Shown one piece after another: positions 27,077-35,451 of a stretch of DNA of 64,000 nt (position 1 is the first letter of the stretch; the number at the start of each line of letters is the position of its first letter). The position numbers were made by a program, and so were the translations under genes. The notes beneath the pieces were generated by a model, which did no database searches, was not told the DNA's origin, and saw only the letters and a program-made list of their open reading frames with translations. The stretch lies in assembly GCF_014170335.1 (NCBI RefSeq), contig NZ_LZZS01000016.1:62001-126000 (forward strand). The letters run 5' to 3'. The stretch comes from Achromobacter sp. UMC46. GTDB lineage: Bacteria; Pseudomonadota; Gammaproteobacteria; Burkholderiales; Burkholderiaceae_B.

Positions 27077-28879
27077 CTACCGCTTGTGGTGCACCCCCTG
27101 CACCCCGTAGACCTGCACCGGCAGCCCGGCCTGCCGCGCCTTCAATTGCAGGGACAGGTACTGGGAGTAGTGGCGGGACTGGTGCAGGTTGCCGCCGTGG
27201 AACCACAGGCCTTCCTGTTGCGTGGGCTTCCACATGTTGCGCTGTTCGCCTTCCCAGGGGCCGGGGTCCTTGGTGGTGTCCGACCCCAGGCCCCAGCACT
27301 TGCCCACCTTGTCGGCCACGTCCTGGCTGATCAGATCGGCGGCCCAGCCGTTCATCGAGCCGTAGCCGGTGGCATAGACGACCAGGTCCGCCGGCAGGGT
27401 CACGCCGTTCTTCAGCACGACGGCTTCGCGCGCCAGGTGACTGACATCGGTGCCGGACTGCAGTTTGATGCTGCCGTCGATGATCAGGTCGCAGGCGCCC
27501 ACGTCGATGTAATAGCCCGATCCGCGCCGCAGGTATTTCATGAAGAGGCCGGAACCGTCGTCGCCCCAGTCCAGCATGAAGCCCGCCTTCTCAAGCTTGG
27601 CGTAGAACTCGGCGTCGCGCTCGCGCATCTGGTCGTAGAGCGGGATCTGGAACTGCGCCATGATCTTGTAGGGCAGGGACGCGAACGTCAGGTCCGCCTT
27701 GCGTGTCGTCATGCCGTTGGCCAGCGCCTGTTCGGAATACAGCCCGCCCAGGCCGATGTCCATCAGCGTGTCGGAGCGGACGATGTGGGTGGACGAGCGC
27801 TGCACCATCGTGACGTTGGCGCCGCCTTCCCACAGCGCCGCGCAGATGTCGTGGGCCGAGTTGTTGGCGCCGACCACCACCACGTTCTTGCCGCGGTACG
27901 CGTCCGGGCCGGGGTGCTGCGACGAATGCTGCTGCTCGCCCTGGAACTCGTCCTGCCCCGGAAAGCGCGGGATGTTCGGCTTGCCCGACATGCCGGTGGC
28001 AAGCACCAGCTGCTTGGGCCGCAGCACCACCGGCTTGCCCTCGCGCAGCACGGTGACTTCCCATTCCTGCTTGTGTTCGTCGTAGCGCGCCGACTGGCAG
28101 ACGCTGGACGTCCAGTAGTTCAGCTCCATCACCTTGGTGTACATCTCCAGCCAGTCGCCGACCTTGTCCTTGGGCGCGAAGACGGGCCAGTTTTCGGGGA
28201 AGGGGATGTAAGGCAGATGGTCGTACCAGACCGGGTCGTGCAGGCACAAGGACTTGTAGCGCTTCCTCCAGCTGTCGCCTGCGCGTTCGTTCTTTTCGAT
28301 GATGATCGTGGGCACGTCCAGCTGGCGCAGCCGCGCACCCAGCGCGATGCCGCCTTGCCCGCCGCCGATGATCAGCACATAGGGCTGCGTCTGGTAGCCC
28401 AGTTCGGCCGCTTCCTGCTCGCGCTTTTCCAGCCAGGTCTGGCGTTCGCGGCGATTGCCGTGTTCGGCGCCCTTGGGGCGGCGCGTGCCGCTGGGTTCCT
28501 CGTAGCCCTTGAGTTCGGACATGGTGGTCAGCAAGGTCCAGATCTTGCCGTCCTTGACGCGGATGTGGCCGTAGCCGCGCGCCAGGTTGGTGTCGATGTG
28601 CAGCCAACCCTGCAATAGCCCGTCTTCGTCGGCCACGGCTTCGCGATCGTCGCGGGTGAAGCGCACGGGTTCGACCTGCGGCAGCTGTGAAGCGAGCATG
28701 TCGCGGATCTGGGCGTGGCCCTCCAGGGTCCGCAGGTTCCAGCTGAACAGCACCAGGTCGCGCCAATAGCAGTCGTCCTGGAACAAGCGGGCAACCCCTT
28801 CGACGTCTTTGTTGCGCAGCGCGGTGTTCAGGCGCGCTAGCACCGCGTCCAGCGCGGCGTCGGCGTGATCGTTCGGCAT
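27077..28879 (-). CDS. NTF2-like domain fused to a flavin-containing monooxygenase
   Basis: 600 residues. About 1-125 form an NTF2/SnoaL-like domain (ALDAVLARLNTALRNKDVEG, LEGHAQIRDML). The rest is an FAD/NADPH oxidase: FAD motif IGGGQGG (172-177), the FMO/BVMO-type fingerprint FQGEQQHSSQH (FxGxxxH kept), NADPH motif VVVGANNSAHD, and VVYATGYG near the C terminus. It would oxygenate a small organic substrate using NADPH and oxygen. Start at ATG 28879, with GGAGACAAG upstream; the open frame runs on to 29035 but that part contains the promoter. Expression is probably from the sigma-54 promoter at 28969-28984 under the regulator encoded next door. Confidence 0.9.
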   Translation of the reverse strand: MPNDHADAALDAVLARLNTALRNKDVEGVARLFQDDCYWRDLVLFSWNLRTLEGHAQIRDMLASQLPQVEPVRFTRDDREAVADEDGLLQGWLHIDTNLARGYGHIRVKDGKIWTLLTTMSELKGYEEPSGTRRPKGAEHGNRRERQTWLEKREQEAAELGYQTQPYVLIIGGGQGGIALGARLRQLDVPTIIIEKNERAGDSWRKRYKSLCLHDPVWYDHLPYIPFPENWPVFAPKDKVGDWLEMYTKVMELNYWTSSVCQSARYDEHKQEWEVTVLREGKPVVLRPKQLVLATGMSGKPNIPRFPGQDEFQGEQQHSSQHPGPDAYRGKNVVVVGANNSAHDICAALWEGGANVTMVQRSSTHIVRSDTLMDIGLGGLYSEQALANGMTTRKADLTFASLPYKIMAQFQIPLYDQMRERDAEFYAKLEKAGFMLDWGDDGSGLFMKYLRRGSGYYIDVGACDLIIDGSIKLQSGTDVSHLAREAVVLKNGVTLPADLVVYATGYGSMNGWAADLISQDVADKVGKCWGLGSDTTKDPGPWEGEQRNMWKPTQQEGLWFHGGNLHQSRHYSQYLSLQLKARQAGLPVQVYGVQGVHHKR

Positions 28880-28968
28880 GTCTTGTCTCCTTGCCCGTGG
28901 CGGGCTTTGTCGTGGCGTTCCGAAAACGGCCCCGGCCTGTGCCGGCTGGTGGGCGTCATGGATCAGCA

Positions 28969-28984
28969 TGCAATTGCCGTGCCA
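28969..28984 (-). promoter_or_regulatory. Sigma-54 promoter of the monooxygenase gene
   Basis: On the minus strand TGGCACG-GCAA-TTGCA, an exact match to the -24/-12 consensus TGGCACG-N4-TTGCW. The start codon is 90 bp downstream. The neighbouring gene encodes a sigma-54 activator. Confidence 0.88.
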
Positions 28985-29045
28985 ACTTGCGGAGGGCGGT
29001 GCGAAGCCCGTGTCCGCTGGGTGGCAGGGGCGCACGGGCGTGCAG

Positions 29046-29069
29046 CAGGTGTGGCGTGCGCCACACCTG
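29046..29069. promoter_or_regulatory. Activator site (UAS) for the sigma-54 regulator
   Basis: Perfect dyad with 11-bp arms CAGGTGTGGCG/CGCCACACCTG and a 2-bp centre, about 90 bp upstream of the sigma-54 promoter and just downstream of the regulator's stop. Spacing and symmetry fit an enhancer site for an AcoR-type dimer. A degenerate half copy (TGTGGC...) follows. Confidence 0.75.
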
Positions 29070-29090
29070 TGGCAGCGCAGTGTGGCGGCG

Positions 29091-30983
29091 TCAGCGCCGC
29101 GGGTTCAGCCCGTAGCGGCGCATCTGGCGATGCACGGTGGAGCGGTCCACGCCCATCCGCCTGGCGGTTTCCGAGACATTGCCGGCGCAACTGGCCAGTG
29201 CCGACCGCAGCGCGGCCTCTTCCGCGGTGGCGGCGTGGCCGGCGGGCGCCAGCGTTTCGGGCAGGTCCTGCGGTTCGATCACGCCGTGTTCGCACAGCGC
29301 CGCTGCCACCGCGATCACGTTGGCCAGTTCGCGGATATTGCCGGGCCAGGCGTGCGCCTTCAGCGCGCGCAGCGCCCCGGCCGACAGCACGGGCGCGCCG
29401 GACTCGTCCTGATGCCGCGCCAGCATGCGGGCGATCAGCCAGTCCAGGTCCTGGCGCTCGCGCAGCGGGGGCACCGTGAGGGTGGCCGCGTTGATACGGT
29501 AATACAGGTCTTCGCGGAACCGGCCCTCGCGCACCAGCGTGCCCAGGTCGCGGTGTGAGGCCGACACCAAGGTCAGGCGCACGGCGCGGGGCGCGTTGGC
29601 GCCGATGGGGGTGACTTCGGACTCCGCCAGCACGCGCAGCAAACGGCTTTGCAGCGTCAGGGGCATGTCGCCGATCTCGTCCAGGAACAGCGTGCCGCCG
29701 TCGGACTCCTCGATCAGGCCCTTGCGGCCCTTGGGCGCGGCGCCGGTGTAGGCGCCCGGCAGGTAGCCGAACAATTCGCTTTCGATCAGCGATTCCGGGA
29801 TGGCCGCGCAGTTCACCGCCACGAAGCGGCCGGGCCGCCGGCTGTCTTCATGAATGGCGCGCGCCAGGTATTCCTTGCCGACGCCGGTTTCGCCCTGCAG
29901 CAGGATGGGCAAGCCCTGGCGCGCCAGCTTGGCCGCACGGGCCTGCACGGCCGCCATCTTGGCGTCGCCGCCGTCCAGCCCGCGCAGCGCCGATGTCGCG
30001 GCGCGCACGGCGACGGTGGCGCCGCGCGCATGGCGGTTGGGTTCGATGGCGTGGGCGAACAGCGCGTTGCCGTCGCGCGCGACGATCAGGCGGTCTTGCG
30101 GCGCATGGCCGCGGGTGAATTGGGGCAGGTCGTCCAACTGCACCTCGAAGAAGCGCGTGACCGGCTGGCCGATCAGGCCGGCCGGGTTACGCCAGTCCAG
30201 CCCGGCGGCGCGGGCCAGGAGTTTGGCGCCCGAATGCGTCATGCCCAGGATGCGGCCGGCGCCGTCCAGCGAGATCGCGGCCTCGGGGTCCACGTCCAGG
30301 AATTCGGGCGAACGCGCAAAGCGCAGCACCCATTCGTTGCGGGTGCGCGCCATCAGGTTGGCCAGTTCGATGCGGCGCGTGGTGCTGTTGACCAGATGCA
30401 GCGCCAGGTTCTGGCTGGTCTTCAGGCTGGGGGAACTGAGCAGGGAAATATCCAGCACGGCCGCCAGTTCGCCGTCGGCGTTGTAGATGGGGGCGGCGGT
30501 ACAGGACAGCGGCGTGTGCGTGTTGTCGAAGTGGTCGGTCTGGTGGATGGTCAGCGCTTCGCCGGTTTCCAGGCAGGCGCCCACGGCGCAGGTGCCGGCG
30601 CGCGGCTCCGACCATTCCGACCCCAGATACAGGCCGGCTTTGCGCAGTTTGTCGGTCTGCAGCGGGTCGCCCAGGAACTCGACCGTGACGCCCTGGCGGT
30701 CGGCCAGCAGTAGCACGTAGTTCTGGCCCGCGACCTGCCGGAAAAGGTGGTCCAGCCCGCTGCGGGCGATGCGGATCAGGGCTTCGGATTGCTGGCGGTG
30801 TTCGCGCAGCCGGCCGTCGGGGACGATATACGCTTCGCACGCCTGGGCCGGATCCAGCTGGTATTGGTCCAGGCAGCGCAGCCAACTGCGAACTACATGC
30901 GCGTCGCGCTGCGTGGGACGGCCTTGGCCGACCTGTTCGATTTCGCGGATATGGGCGGAATGCAGGGATTCCTGACTGGGCAT
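29091..30983 (-). CDS. Sigma-54-dependent activator, AcoR/Fis type
   Basis: 630 residues: an N-terminal GAF-containing sensory part (about 60-200), a PAS-like segment (about 225-300), an AAA+ domain and a Fis-type HTH at the end (GNVSETARRMGVDRSTVHRQMRRYG). Walker A GETGVGKE, sigma-54 contact loop GAYTGA (Tyr in place of the common Phe, seen in functional members), Walker B GTLFLDEIGDM. It activates RNA polymerase-sigma54 by ATP hydrolysis after ligand sensing. Directly upstream of the monooxygenase gene whose promoter it almost certainly controls. The inducer is unknown. Confidence 0.94.
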   Translation of the reverse strand: MPSQESLHSAHIREIEQVGQGRPTQRDAHVVRSWLRCLDQYQLDPAQACEAYIVPDGRLREHRQQSEALIRIARSGLDHLFRQVAGQNYVLLLADRQGVTVEFLGDPLQTDKLRKAGLYLGSEWSEPRAGTCAVGACLETGEALTIHQTDHFDNTHTPLSCTAAPIYNADGELAAVLDISLLSSPSLKTSQNLALHLVNSTTRRIELANLMARTRNEWVLRFARSPEFLDVDPEAAISLDGAGRILGMTHSGAKLLARAAGLDWRNPAGLIGQPVTRFFEVQLDDLPQFTRGHAPQDRLIVARDGNALFAHAIEPNRHARGATVAVRAATSALRGLDGGDAKMAAVQARAAKLARQGLPILLQGETGVGKEYLARAIHEDSRRPGRFVAVNCAAIPESLIESELFGYLPGAYTGAAPKGRKGLIEESDGGTLFLDEIGDMPLTLQSRLLRVLAESEVTPIGANAPRAVRLTLVSASHRDLGTLVREGRFREDLYYRINAATLTVPPLRERQDLDWLIARMLARHQDESGAPVLSAGALRALKAHAWPGNIRELANVIAVAAALCEHGVIEPQDLPETLAPAGHAATAEEAALRSALASCAGNVSETARRMGVDRSTVHRQMRRYGLNPRR

Positions 30984-31062
30984 GTCGTCTCCATGGTGCG
31001 CCCGATCTACGCCGGATCAGTGGAGCAGCATGCACAGAGACGACGGTGCTTGTAAATGGTGG

Positions 31063-31917
31063 TTATCCAGCGGTCTCGCTGTCGATCGAACGCAGCGCTT
31101 TGGGAATCCGATAACGCTTGCCGTCAAAGCGCAGCGTGTGGCGCGTCTTGCCCTGGCTGACGGTTTTCTCTTCGCAGCCGCCTTGCTGCACCGCGGCACG
31201 ACTGGAAGAGTGCGAGTCGGTGGCGACGACGTCGCGGTAGCCCTTGGTTTTCGCCGTGCCTATCGACAGGCTCACCACGCGTTCCGTGAATTTTCCCGCG
31301 CAGCTGGTGTCCCATTGGCCGGACGAGTGGTTGACGATCAGGCCGTCGAGCACCAGGCGCAAATCGTTGCCTTCCACGGTGAAGAGCCGCAAGCTGGTTT
31401 CGTCCATGGGGTTGGCGCGCGAGGCGCCTTCGCGTTCGATGCGGATACCGAAGGCACGGCGATCGGCCGTGACGTCATAGCGCGCCGTATCGAACGACAG
31501 GCTGGCGATGCGCAAGGCATCGTCCGACATCAGATCGACCAGCGTGCGGCGTTGCCGCACTTGCAATGTCTGGCGGTCCAGCACCAGCACTTCCAGATCG
31601 CCGACGTGGCCGTTTTCGGGGTCGGGCGTGGCTTGCATCAACGGCACCGCCACGAGCAGCAAGTCTGGGTTGGCCGGCCAGGCCTTGCACGCTACCGCGA
31701 AGGGCGCGCCGACGTCCGCGTCAGACAGCGTCACGATGGCGTGGCCTTGCTTCAAGCGGATGCGGCCTTCGCGGTCGGGCTTGTCCTGGTTCTGATACAC
31801 GCTGCGAACGATGTCGGCCGCCTCGGGGCAAGGGCCGCTTGCGGCGTGCGCCACGCCACCCGTCAACAGGGCGGACAAGGTCAAGGCGCCGGTCAAGAAG
31901 GATAGGGGGCGGGGCAT
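31063..31917 (-). CDS. Exported protein of unknown function
   Basis: 284 residues with a signal peptide (MPRPLSFLTGALTLSALLTGGVAHA, then ASGPCPEA). Predicted periplasmic, with two pairs of Cys (CPEA..VACKAW and TSCAGKF..GGCEEK) that may form disulfides. I start at ATG 31917; the frame is open to 31956 but the signal peptide begins here. I recognise no domain. It lies between the sigma-54 regulator and a Bug operon on the same strand, 87 nt after the Bug stop, so it could be part of that operon or stand alone. Confidence 0.75.
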   Translation of the reverse strand: MPRPLSFLTGALTLSALLTGGVAHAASGPCPEAADIVRSVYQNQDKPDREGRIRLKQGHAIVTLSDADVGAPFAVACKAWPANPDLLLVAVPLMQATPDPENGHVGDLEVLVLDRQTLQVRQRRTLVDLMSDDALRIASLSFDTARYDVTADRRAFGIRIEREGASRANPMDETSLRLFTVEGNDLRLVLDGLIVNHSSGQWDTSCAGKFTERVVSLSIGTAKTKGYRDVVATDSHSSSRAAVQQGGCEEKTVSQGKTRHTLRFDGKRYRIPKALRSIDSETAG

Positions 31918-32004
31918 CGTAGGCGGGCAGGGACGAGAAGACCGAATTCTAATCACGCCGCCTGTCGGCGTTGCGCCCCTTTCGCTACCGGCCGCTACAG
32001 ATCG

Positions 32005-32976
32005 CTACAAGTCCACCCGCACCTTGCCTGCTTGTACCAGCCCGGCCACGTCGCGGATTTCGGACAGCAACGCCTGTTGCAACTGCTGGGGCGTGCCGCC
32101 GGTCGGCTGGAACCCCTGTTCGGCCAGTTTGGCGTGCACGGCGTCGGTTTGCAGCGCGCGGTTGATGCCCTGGTTCAACGCGGCGATTGTCGCTTCTGGT
32201 GTGCCGGCGGCGCAATACGTGCCGAAACGAATCTGCGCGTCAAAACCCGCGTAACCGCTTTCGGCGACGGTGGGAATGTCGGGATATTTCGGCAGGCGTT
32301 CGGGGCTGGTCACCGCCAGCACGCGCAGGCGTCCGCCCTTCATATAGGGCTCGACTGCGGCGACCGTCGCCACGACGAGCTGGATCTGGCCGCCCAGCAG
32401 ATCCGTCATCATCGGCCCCGTGCCGCGATACGGAATGTGCAGCATGTCGATGCCGCAGGCGGCTTGAAGCAATTCGGTGGCCAGATGCTGCGGCGTGGCA
32501 TTGCCGGGCGATCCGAAGGTCAGCACTTTGGGTTCGCGTTTGGCTTGGGCGACCAGTTCCGCCAGTGTCTTGGCGGACAGATCGCTATTGACGGCCACCA
32601 TGTAGGGCGAACGCGCGATGGGGCAGACGGGCGCCAGCTGCGTCAATACGTCTTCCGGTGGGCGGGCGTAGTAGCGCACCGAAGGCACCAGCCCCGCGAA
32701 CAGCAGCACGCTGCCGTCCTTGGCGCCGTTGGCGGTGTAGTCCGCGCCCAGCATGCCGCTGGCGCCGGGCTTGTTTTCGACGACGACGGACCGGTCCAAC
32801 GCGCTTTCCAGTGTGGCGGCGATCACGCGCCCCAGCACGTCGGTGCCGCCGCCTGGCGGGAACGGCACGATCACGCGCAAGGGCGCTTCGCGCGCCGCCG
32901 CATGGCGGGTCAGCGATAGGGCAGCCGGCGCCGCTGCGGCCATGGCCAGGTGTTTCAGTACGGTTCTGCGATGCAT
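32005..32976 (-). CDS. Bug-family (TctC) periplasmic solute receptor, possible Tat signal
   Basis: 323 residues. The N terminus has RRTVLKHLAMAAAAPAAL, where the twin Arg suggests possible Tat export although Sec is not excluded. The mature part starts APLRVIVPFPPGGGTDVLGRVIA, typical of Bug receptors, and keeps HIPYRGTGPMMTDLLGGQIQL. It binds a small carboxylate or related solute. Third gene of the operon DUF1185-hydrolase-Bug, 50 nt after the hydrolase. No membrane subunits nearby. Confidence 0.92.
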   Translation of the reverse strand: MHRRTVLKHLAMAAAAPAALSLTRHAAAREAPLRVIVPFPPGGGTDVLGRVIAATLESALDRSVVVENKPGASGMLGADYTANGAKDGSVLLFAGLVPSVRYYARPPEDVLTQLAPVCPIARSPYMVAVNSDLSAKTLAELVAQAKREPKVLTFGSPGNATPQHLATELLQAACGIDMLHIPYRGTGPMMTDLLGGQIQLVVATVAAVEPYMKGGRLRVLAVTSPERLPKYPDIPTVAESGYAGFDAQIRFGTYCAAGTPEATIAALNQGINRALQTDAVHAKLAEQGFQPTGGTPQQLQQALLSEIRDVAGLVQAGKVRVDL

Positions 32977-33026
32977 GGGTTTGTCTCCATCTCCGCCCCT
33001 TTCGGGGCGTTGGCCGATCGTCTCTG

Positions 33027-33812
33027 TCAGGCGGACGATTCAGCGGTTGTCGGCAGTAAAAAGGCCTGCAGCGCCGCAGCCACCACGGCCGGAGCTTCCA
33101 CTGGCAGCATATGCCGTTGGCCGTCCACGACGCGGGCGCGGCCGTCAGGCAGCGCGCGTGCCAGGCCGCGCGTCATGCGGGCGGTGGACCCGACGTCTTC
33201 CTCGCCGGTCATGGCGAGCGCCGGGCAAGCGATATCGGGCGCCGCCTGCGCCAGTATCGGATCGCCCTGCGCGAACAGCCGGTATGCCGCCAGGAAATTC
33301 GCGCGGTCGTTGTTCATCAGGCGCCGGCCGATGGCCGCCACCCGCTGGGGACGCGCGGCCTGGAAGCCGGGCGTGAACCAGCGCTGCAGCGATATCGCGG
33401 CGGCGGCTTCCACGTCCTGGGTAGCGGCCGCGGCCAGGCGCGCCGTCACGGCGCGGACCTCTTCCGGCGTGCGCTGGAATACCGTGCTCAGCAACACCAG
33501 ACGTTCGACGCGTTGCGGCCGGGCGGCGGCATAGGCGCCTGCGATCAAGCCGCCCATGGAATAGCCCAGCACGTTGGCGTGCTGCCAGCCGGCCTGATCC
33601 AGTTCAGCGTCCAACTGCGCGACGAAGTCCTTCACCAGGGCCTCGCCCGAGATGCCGGGAGCCGCGCCATGGCCCAGCAGGTCATAGCGCAGCACGTCGA
33701 AATCCGATTCCAGCAACGGAACCAGGTCATCCCACAGCGTGTGGTCCAAGCCGACGCCGTGCAGCAGCACCAGCGGCGCGCCCCGGCCGGAACGGCGGCG
33801 GGGCGCGCTCAT
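33027..33812 (-). CDS. Alpha/beta hydrolase (3-oxoadipate enol-lactonase-like)
   Basis: 261 residues. Oxyanion-hole motif VLLHGVGLDHTLWDDLVPLL, nucleophile elbow GYSMGGLIAG (Ser near residue 93), and a late GQRHMLPVEAP with the catalytic His. The fold hydrolyses esters, lactones or similar bonds in the cytoplasm; resemblance to PcaD-type enol-lactonases is general only. ATG overlaps the upstream DUF1185 stop by 4 nt (33809-33812), so the two are coupled. Substrate unknown. Confidence 0.88.
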   Translation of the reverse strand: MSAPRRRSGRGAPLVLLHGVGLDHTLWDDLVPLLESDFDVLRYDLLGHGAAPGISGEALVKDFVAQLDAELDQAGWQHANVLGYSMGGLIAGAYAAARPQRVERLVLLSTVFQRTPEEVRAVTARLAAAATQDVEAAAAISLQRWFTPGFQAARPQRVAAIGRRLMNNDRANFLAAYRLFAQGDPILAQAAPDIACPALAMTGEEDVGSTARMTRGLARALPDGRARVVDGQRHMLPVEAPAVVAAALQAFLLPTTAESSA

Positions 33813-34402
33813 TTCGATTGCGCCTCTTGCGCCAGTTCCTGCAGATCGGAATAGCGGTTGCCAATGCGGTGATGCGGCCGGCCGGAGGTGGCGGCGCCCA
33901 GCGCGATGACGATCTCGTCCGGTGCCGGGGCGTCGTTGATGTTGGTCTGCACGGTCAGGTAGTGCGACCGCAGGCCTTCGTCCAGCTTGTGCATCAGCGG
34001 CACCGAGATCACGCACCCCGGACCGCCGCGCGTATTGGTGAAACTGAGGTAGCTGGTGCCGCCCACGGCATTGCGGTAGGCGTTGCCAAAGCGCAGCGTG
34101 TGGATCAGCGCCGACGCGTGTTCGACTTCGCCGGCGGTGCCCACCACGGCGGCCTTGCCATAGGCTTCGATCTGGTCGGCGGAGCCCGCCTGGCGCAGGA
34201 TCTCGTCCACCAGCAACTCGCCCAGCGGCGGCGCGGCTTCCAGGATTTGCGGGCGCAGGTCTTCCTGGAAGGGCAGGCCGGCCCAAGGATTGCGGATCAC
34301 GGCAGCTGCCACGATCATGATCAACGGCCGCTCGGCTGCCTTGCCGCCTTCAACTAAGGTCTTCTCGACGTAACTGACGATTTTGCGCACTTGCAAAGCC
34401 AT
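33809..34402 (-). CDS. DUF1185 / amino-acid-synthesis-family protein (PF06684)
   Basis: 197 residues. Features of the family: EIVIALGAATSGRPHHRIGNRYSDLQEL at the end, and MIVAAAVIRNPWAGLP near the start. Proteins of this family exist in Bordetella and often sit in small catabolic operons; their reaction is not settled. I start at ATG 34402, since GGAG lies 8 nt upstream; the next ATG upstream (34420) has no such site. First gene of the operon with the hydrolase and the Bug receptor, divergent from a LysR gene. Confidence 0.85.
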   Translation of the reverse strand: MALQVRKIVSYVEKTLVEGGKAAERPLIMIVAAAVIRNPWAGLPFQEDLRPQILEAAPPLGELLVDEILRQAGSADQIEAYGKAAVVGTAGEVEHASALIHTLRFGNAYRNAVGGTSYLSFTNTRGGPGCVISVPLMHKLDEGLRSHYLTVQTNINDAPAPDEIVIALGAATSGRPHHRIGNRYSDLQELAQEAQSK

Positions 34403-34463
34403 TCCATTGCTCCAATGCATACGTGATGAACGATGGGTGCATTGTTGAAGCGGGCATGGAATT

Positions 34464-34493
34464 TTGACAATCCAAATTAACGTAAGTTAATTT
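34464..34493. promoter_or_regulatory. LysR box and promoter between the DUF1185 operon and lysR
   Basis: Perfect dyad AAATTAAC-GTAA-GTTAATTT (34474-34493). A TTGACA (34464-34469) lies just upstream with TTAATT 17 bp further on, so for the plus-strand lysR the dyad covers the spacer and -10. This is the classic arrangement for LysR autorepression and divergent activation. Confidence 0.7.
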
Positions 34494-34510
34494 CGGAAAA
34501 TCTGAATTTA

Positions 34511-35434
34511 ATGGGTTCCGACGCCATGCCATCGCCCCTGAAGATCCAACACCTGCGCCAGTTCCTGCTGGCGGCCGACCATGGCAGCTTCCGCTTGGCG
34601 GCCCAGGGCACGCACCGTTCGCAGGCGGCGGTGTCGGCCGCCATGCAGGACTTGGAACAGCAGTTGGGCGCGCCGTTGTTCGAAGCCGGCAAGCGGGCGC
34701 AGCTGACGCCGCTGGGGCATGCCGTGGCGCCGCTGCTGCGCGAACTGCTGGCCACGCATGACCGCGTGCTGGGTGCCGCGCGCCAGTTGGGGCTGGGCCA
34801 TACCGGGCCCGTGTCGCTGGCGGTGATGCCGTCGCTGGCGGACGAATGGCTGCCGAAGCTGCTGGAGCGCTACGCCCGCAGCCACCCCGACATCCGCCTG
34901 CGCGCCGTGGATGAATCGTCGCAGGATGTGCACCGGCTGGTGCTGACCGGTGAAGTGCAGGTGGGTGTGGCGGGGCAGGTGCCGCGCACGGCTGACGTGG
35001 CGTTCACCCCGGTTGCGCGCGACGCGTTCGGGCTGGTGTGCCGAAAGGGGCATCCCTTGGCCCGCCGGCGCGGGCCGGTGCCGTGGTCGGCGCTGGCAGC
35101 CGAACGGCTGATCGGCAACGCCACGTTCGACACTTTGAAGAACCGGCAGTTAGGCGGCGTCATCGACGATCCCGCGATGGTAGTGTCCAACCGCGCGTCG
35201 CTGCTGGCCAGCGTGGTCGGCGGGCTGGGCGTCACGGTGTTGCCGGTGTTGGCTAGGCCTGCGGCCGGCTCGGATCTGGTGTTTGTGCCACTGTGCGAAC
35301 CGACGGTGGAACGCATTGTCGGCGTGCTGACGCGCAAGGAAGAAACGTTGCTGCCGTCGGTGGCGGCCATGCATGCACTGGCGCTTGAATCGTTGACGCA
35401 GTTCACGCGCCGCAAGGGGGCCGTGCGGGTCTAG
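34511..35434 (+). CDS. LysR-family transcriptional regulator (DUF1185 operon)
   Basis: 307 residues, N-terminal HTH (LRQFLLAADHGSFRLAAQGTHRSQAAVSAAMQDLEQQLG, about 14-52), C-terminal type 2 periplasmic-binding-like effector domain. Divergent from the DUF1185-hydrolase-Bug operon with a 108-bp gap containing a perfect dyad, so it almost surely controls that operon. An ATG at 34526 is an alternative start; neither has a strong ribosome-binding site. Confidence 0.92.
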   Translation: MGSDAMPSPLKIQHLRQFLLAADHGSFRLAAQGTHRSQAAVSAAMQDLEQQLGAPLFEAGKRAQLTPLGHAVAPLLRELLATHDRVLGAARQLGLGHTGPVSLAVMPSLADEWLPKLLERYARSHPDIRLRAVDESSQDVHRLVLTGEVQVGVAGQVPRTADVAFTPVARDAFGLVCRKGHPLARRRGPVPWSALAAERLIGNATFDTLKNRQLGGVIDDPAMVVSNRASLLASVVGGLGVTVLPVLARPAAGSDLVFVPLCEPTVERIVGVLTRKEETLLPSVAAMHALALESLTQFTRRKGAVRV

Positions 35435-35451
35435 CCGGCTGAAGTCGGCGC

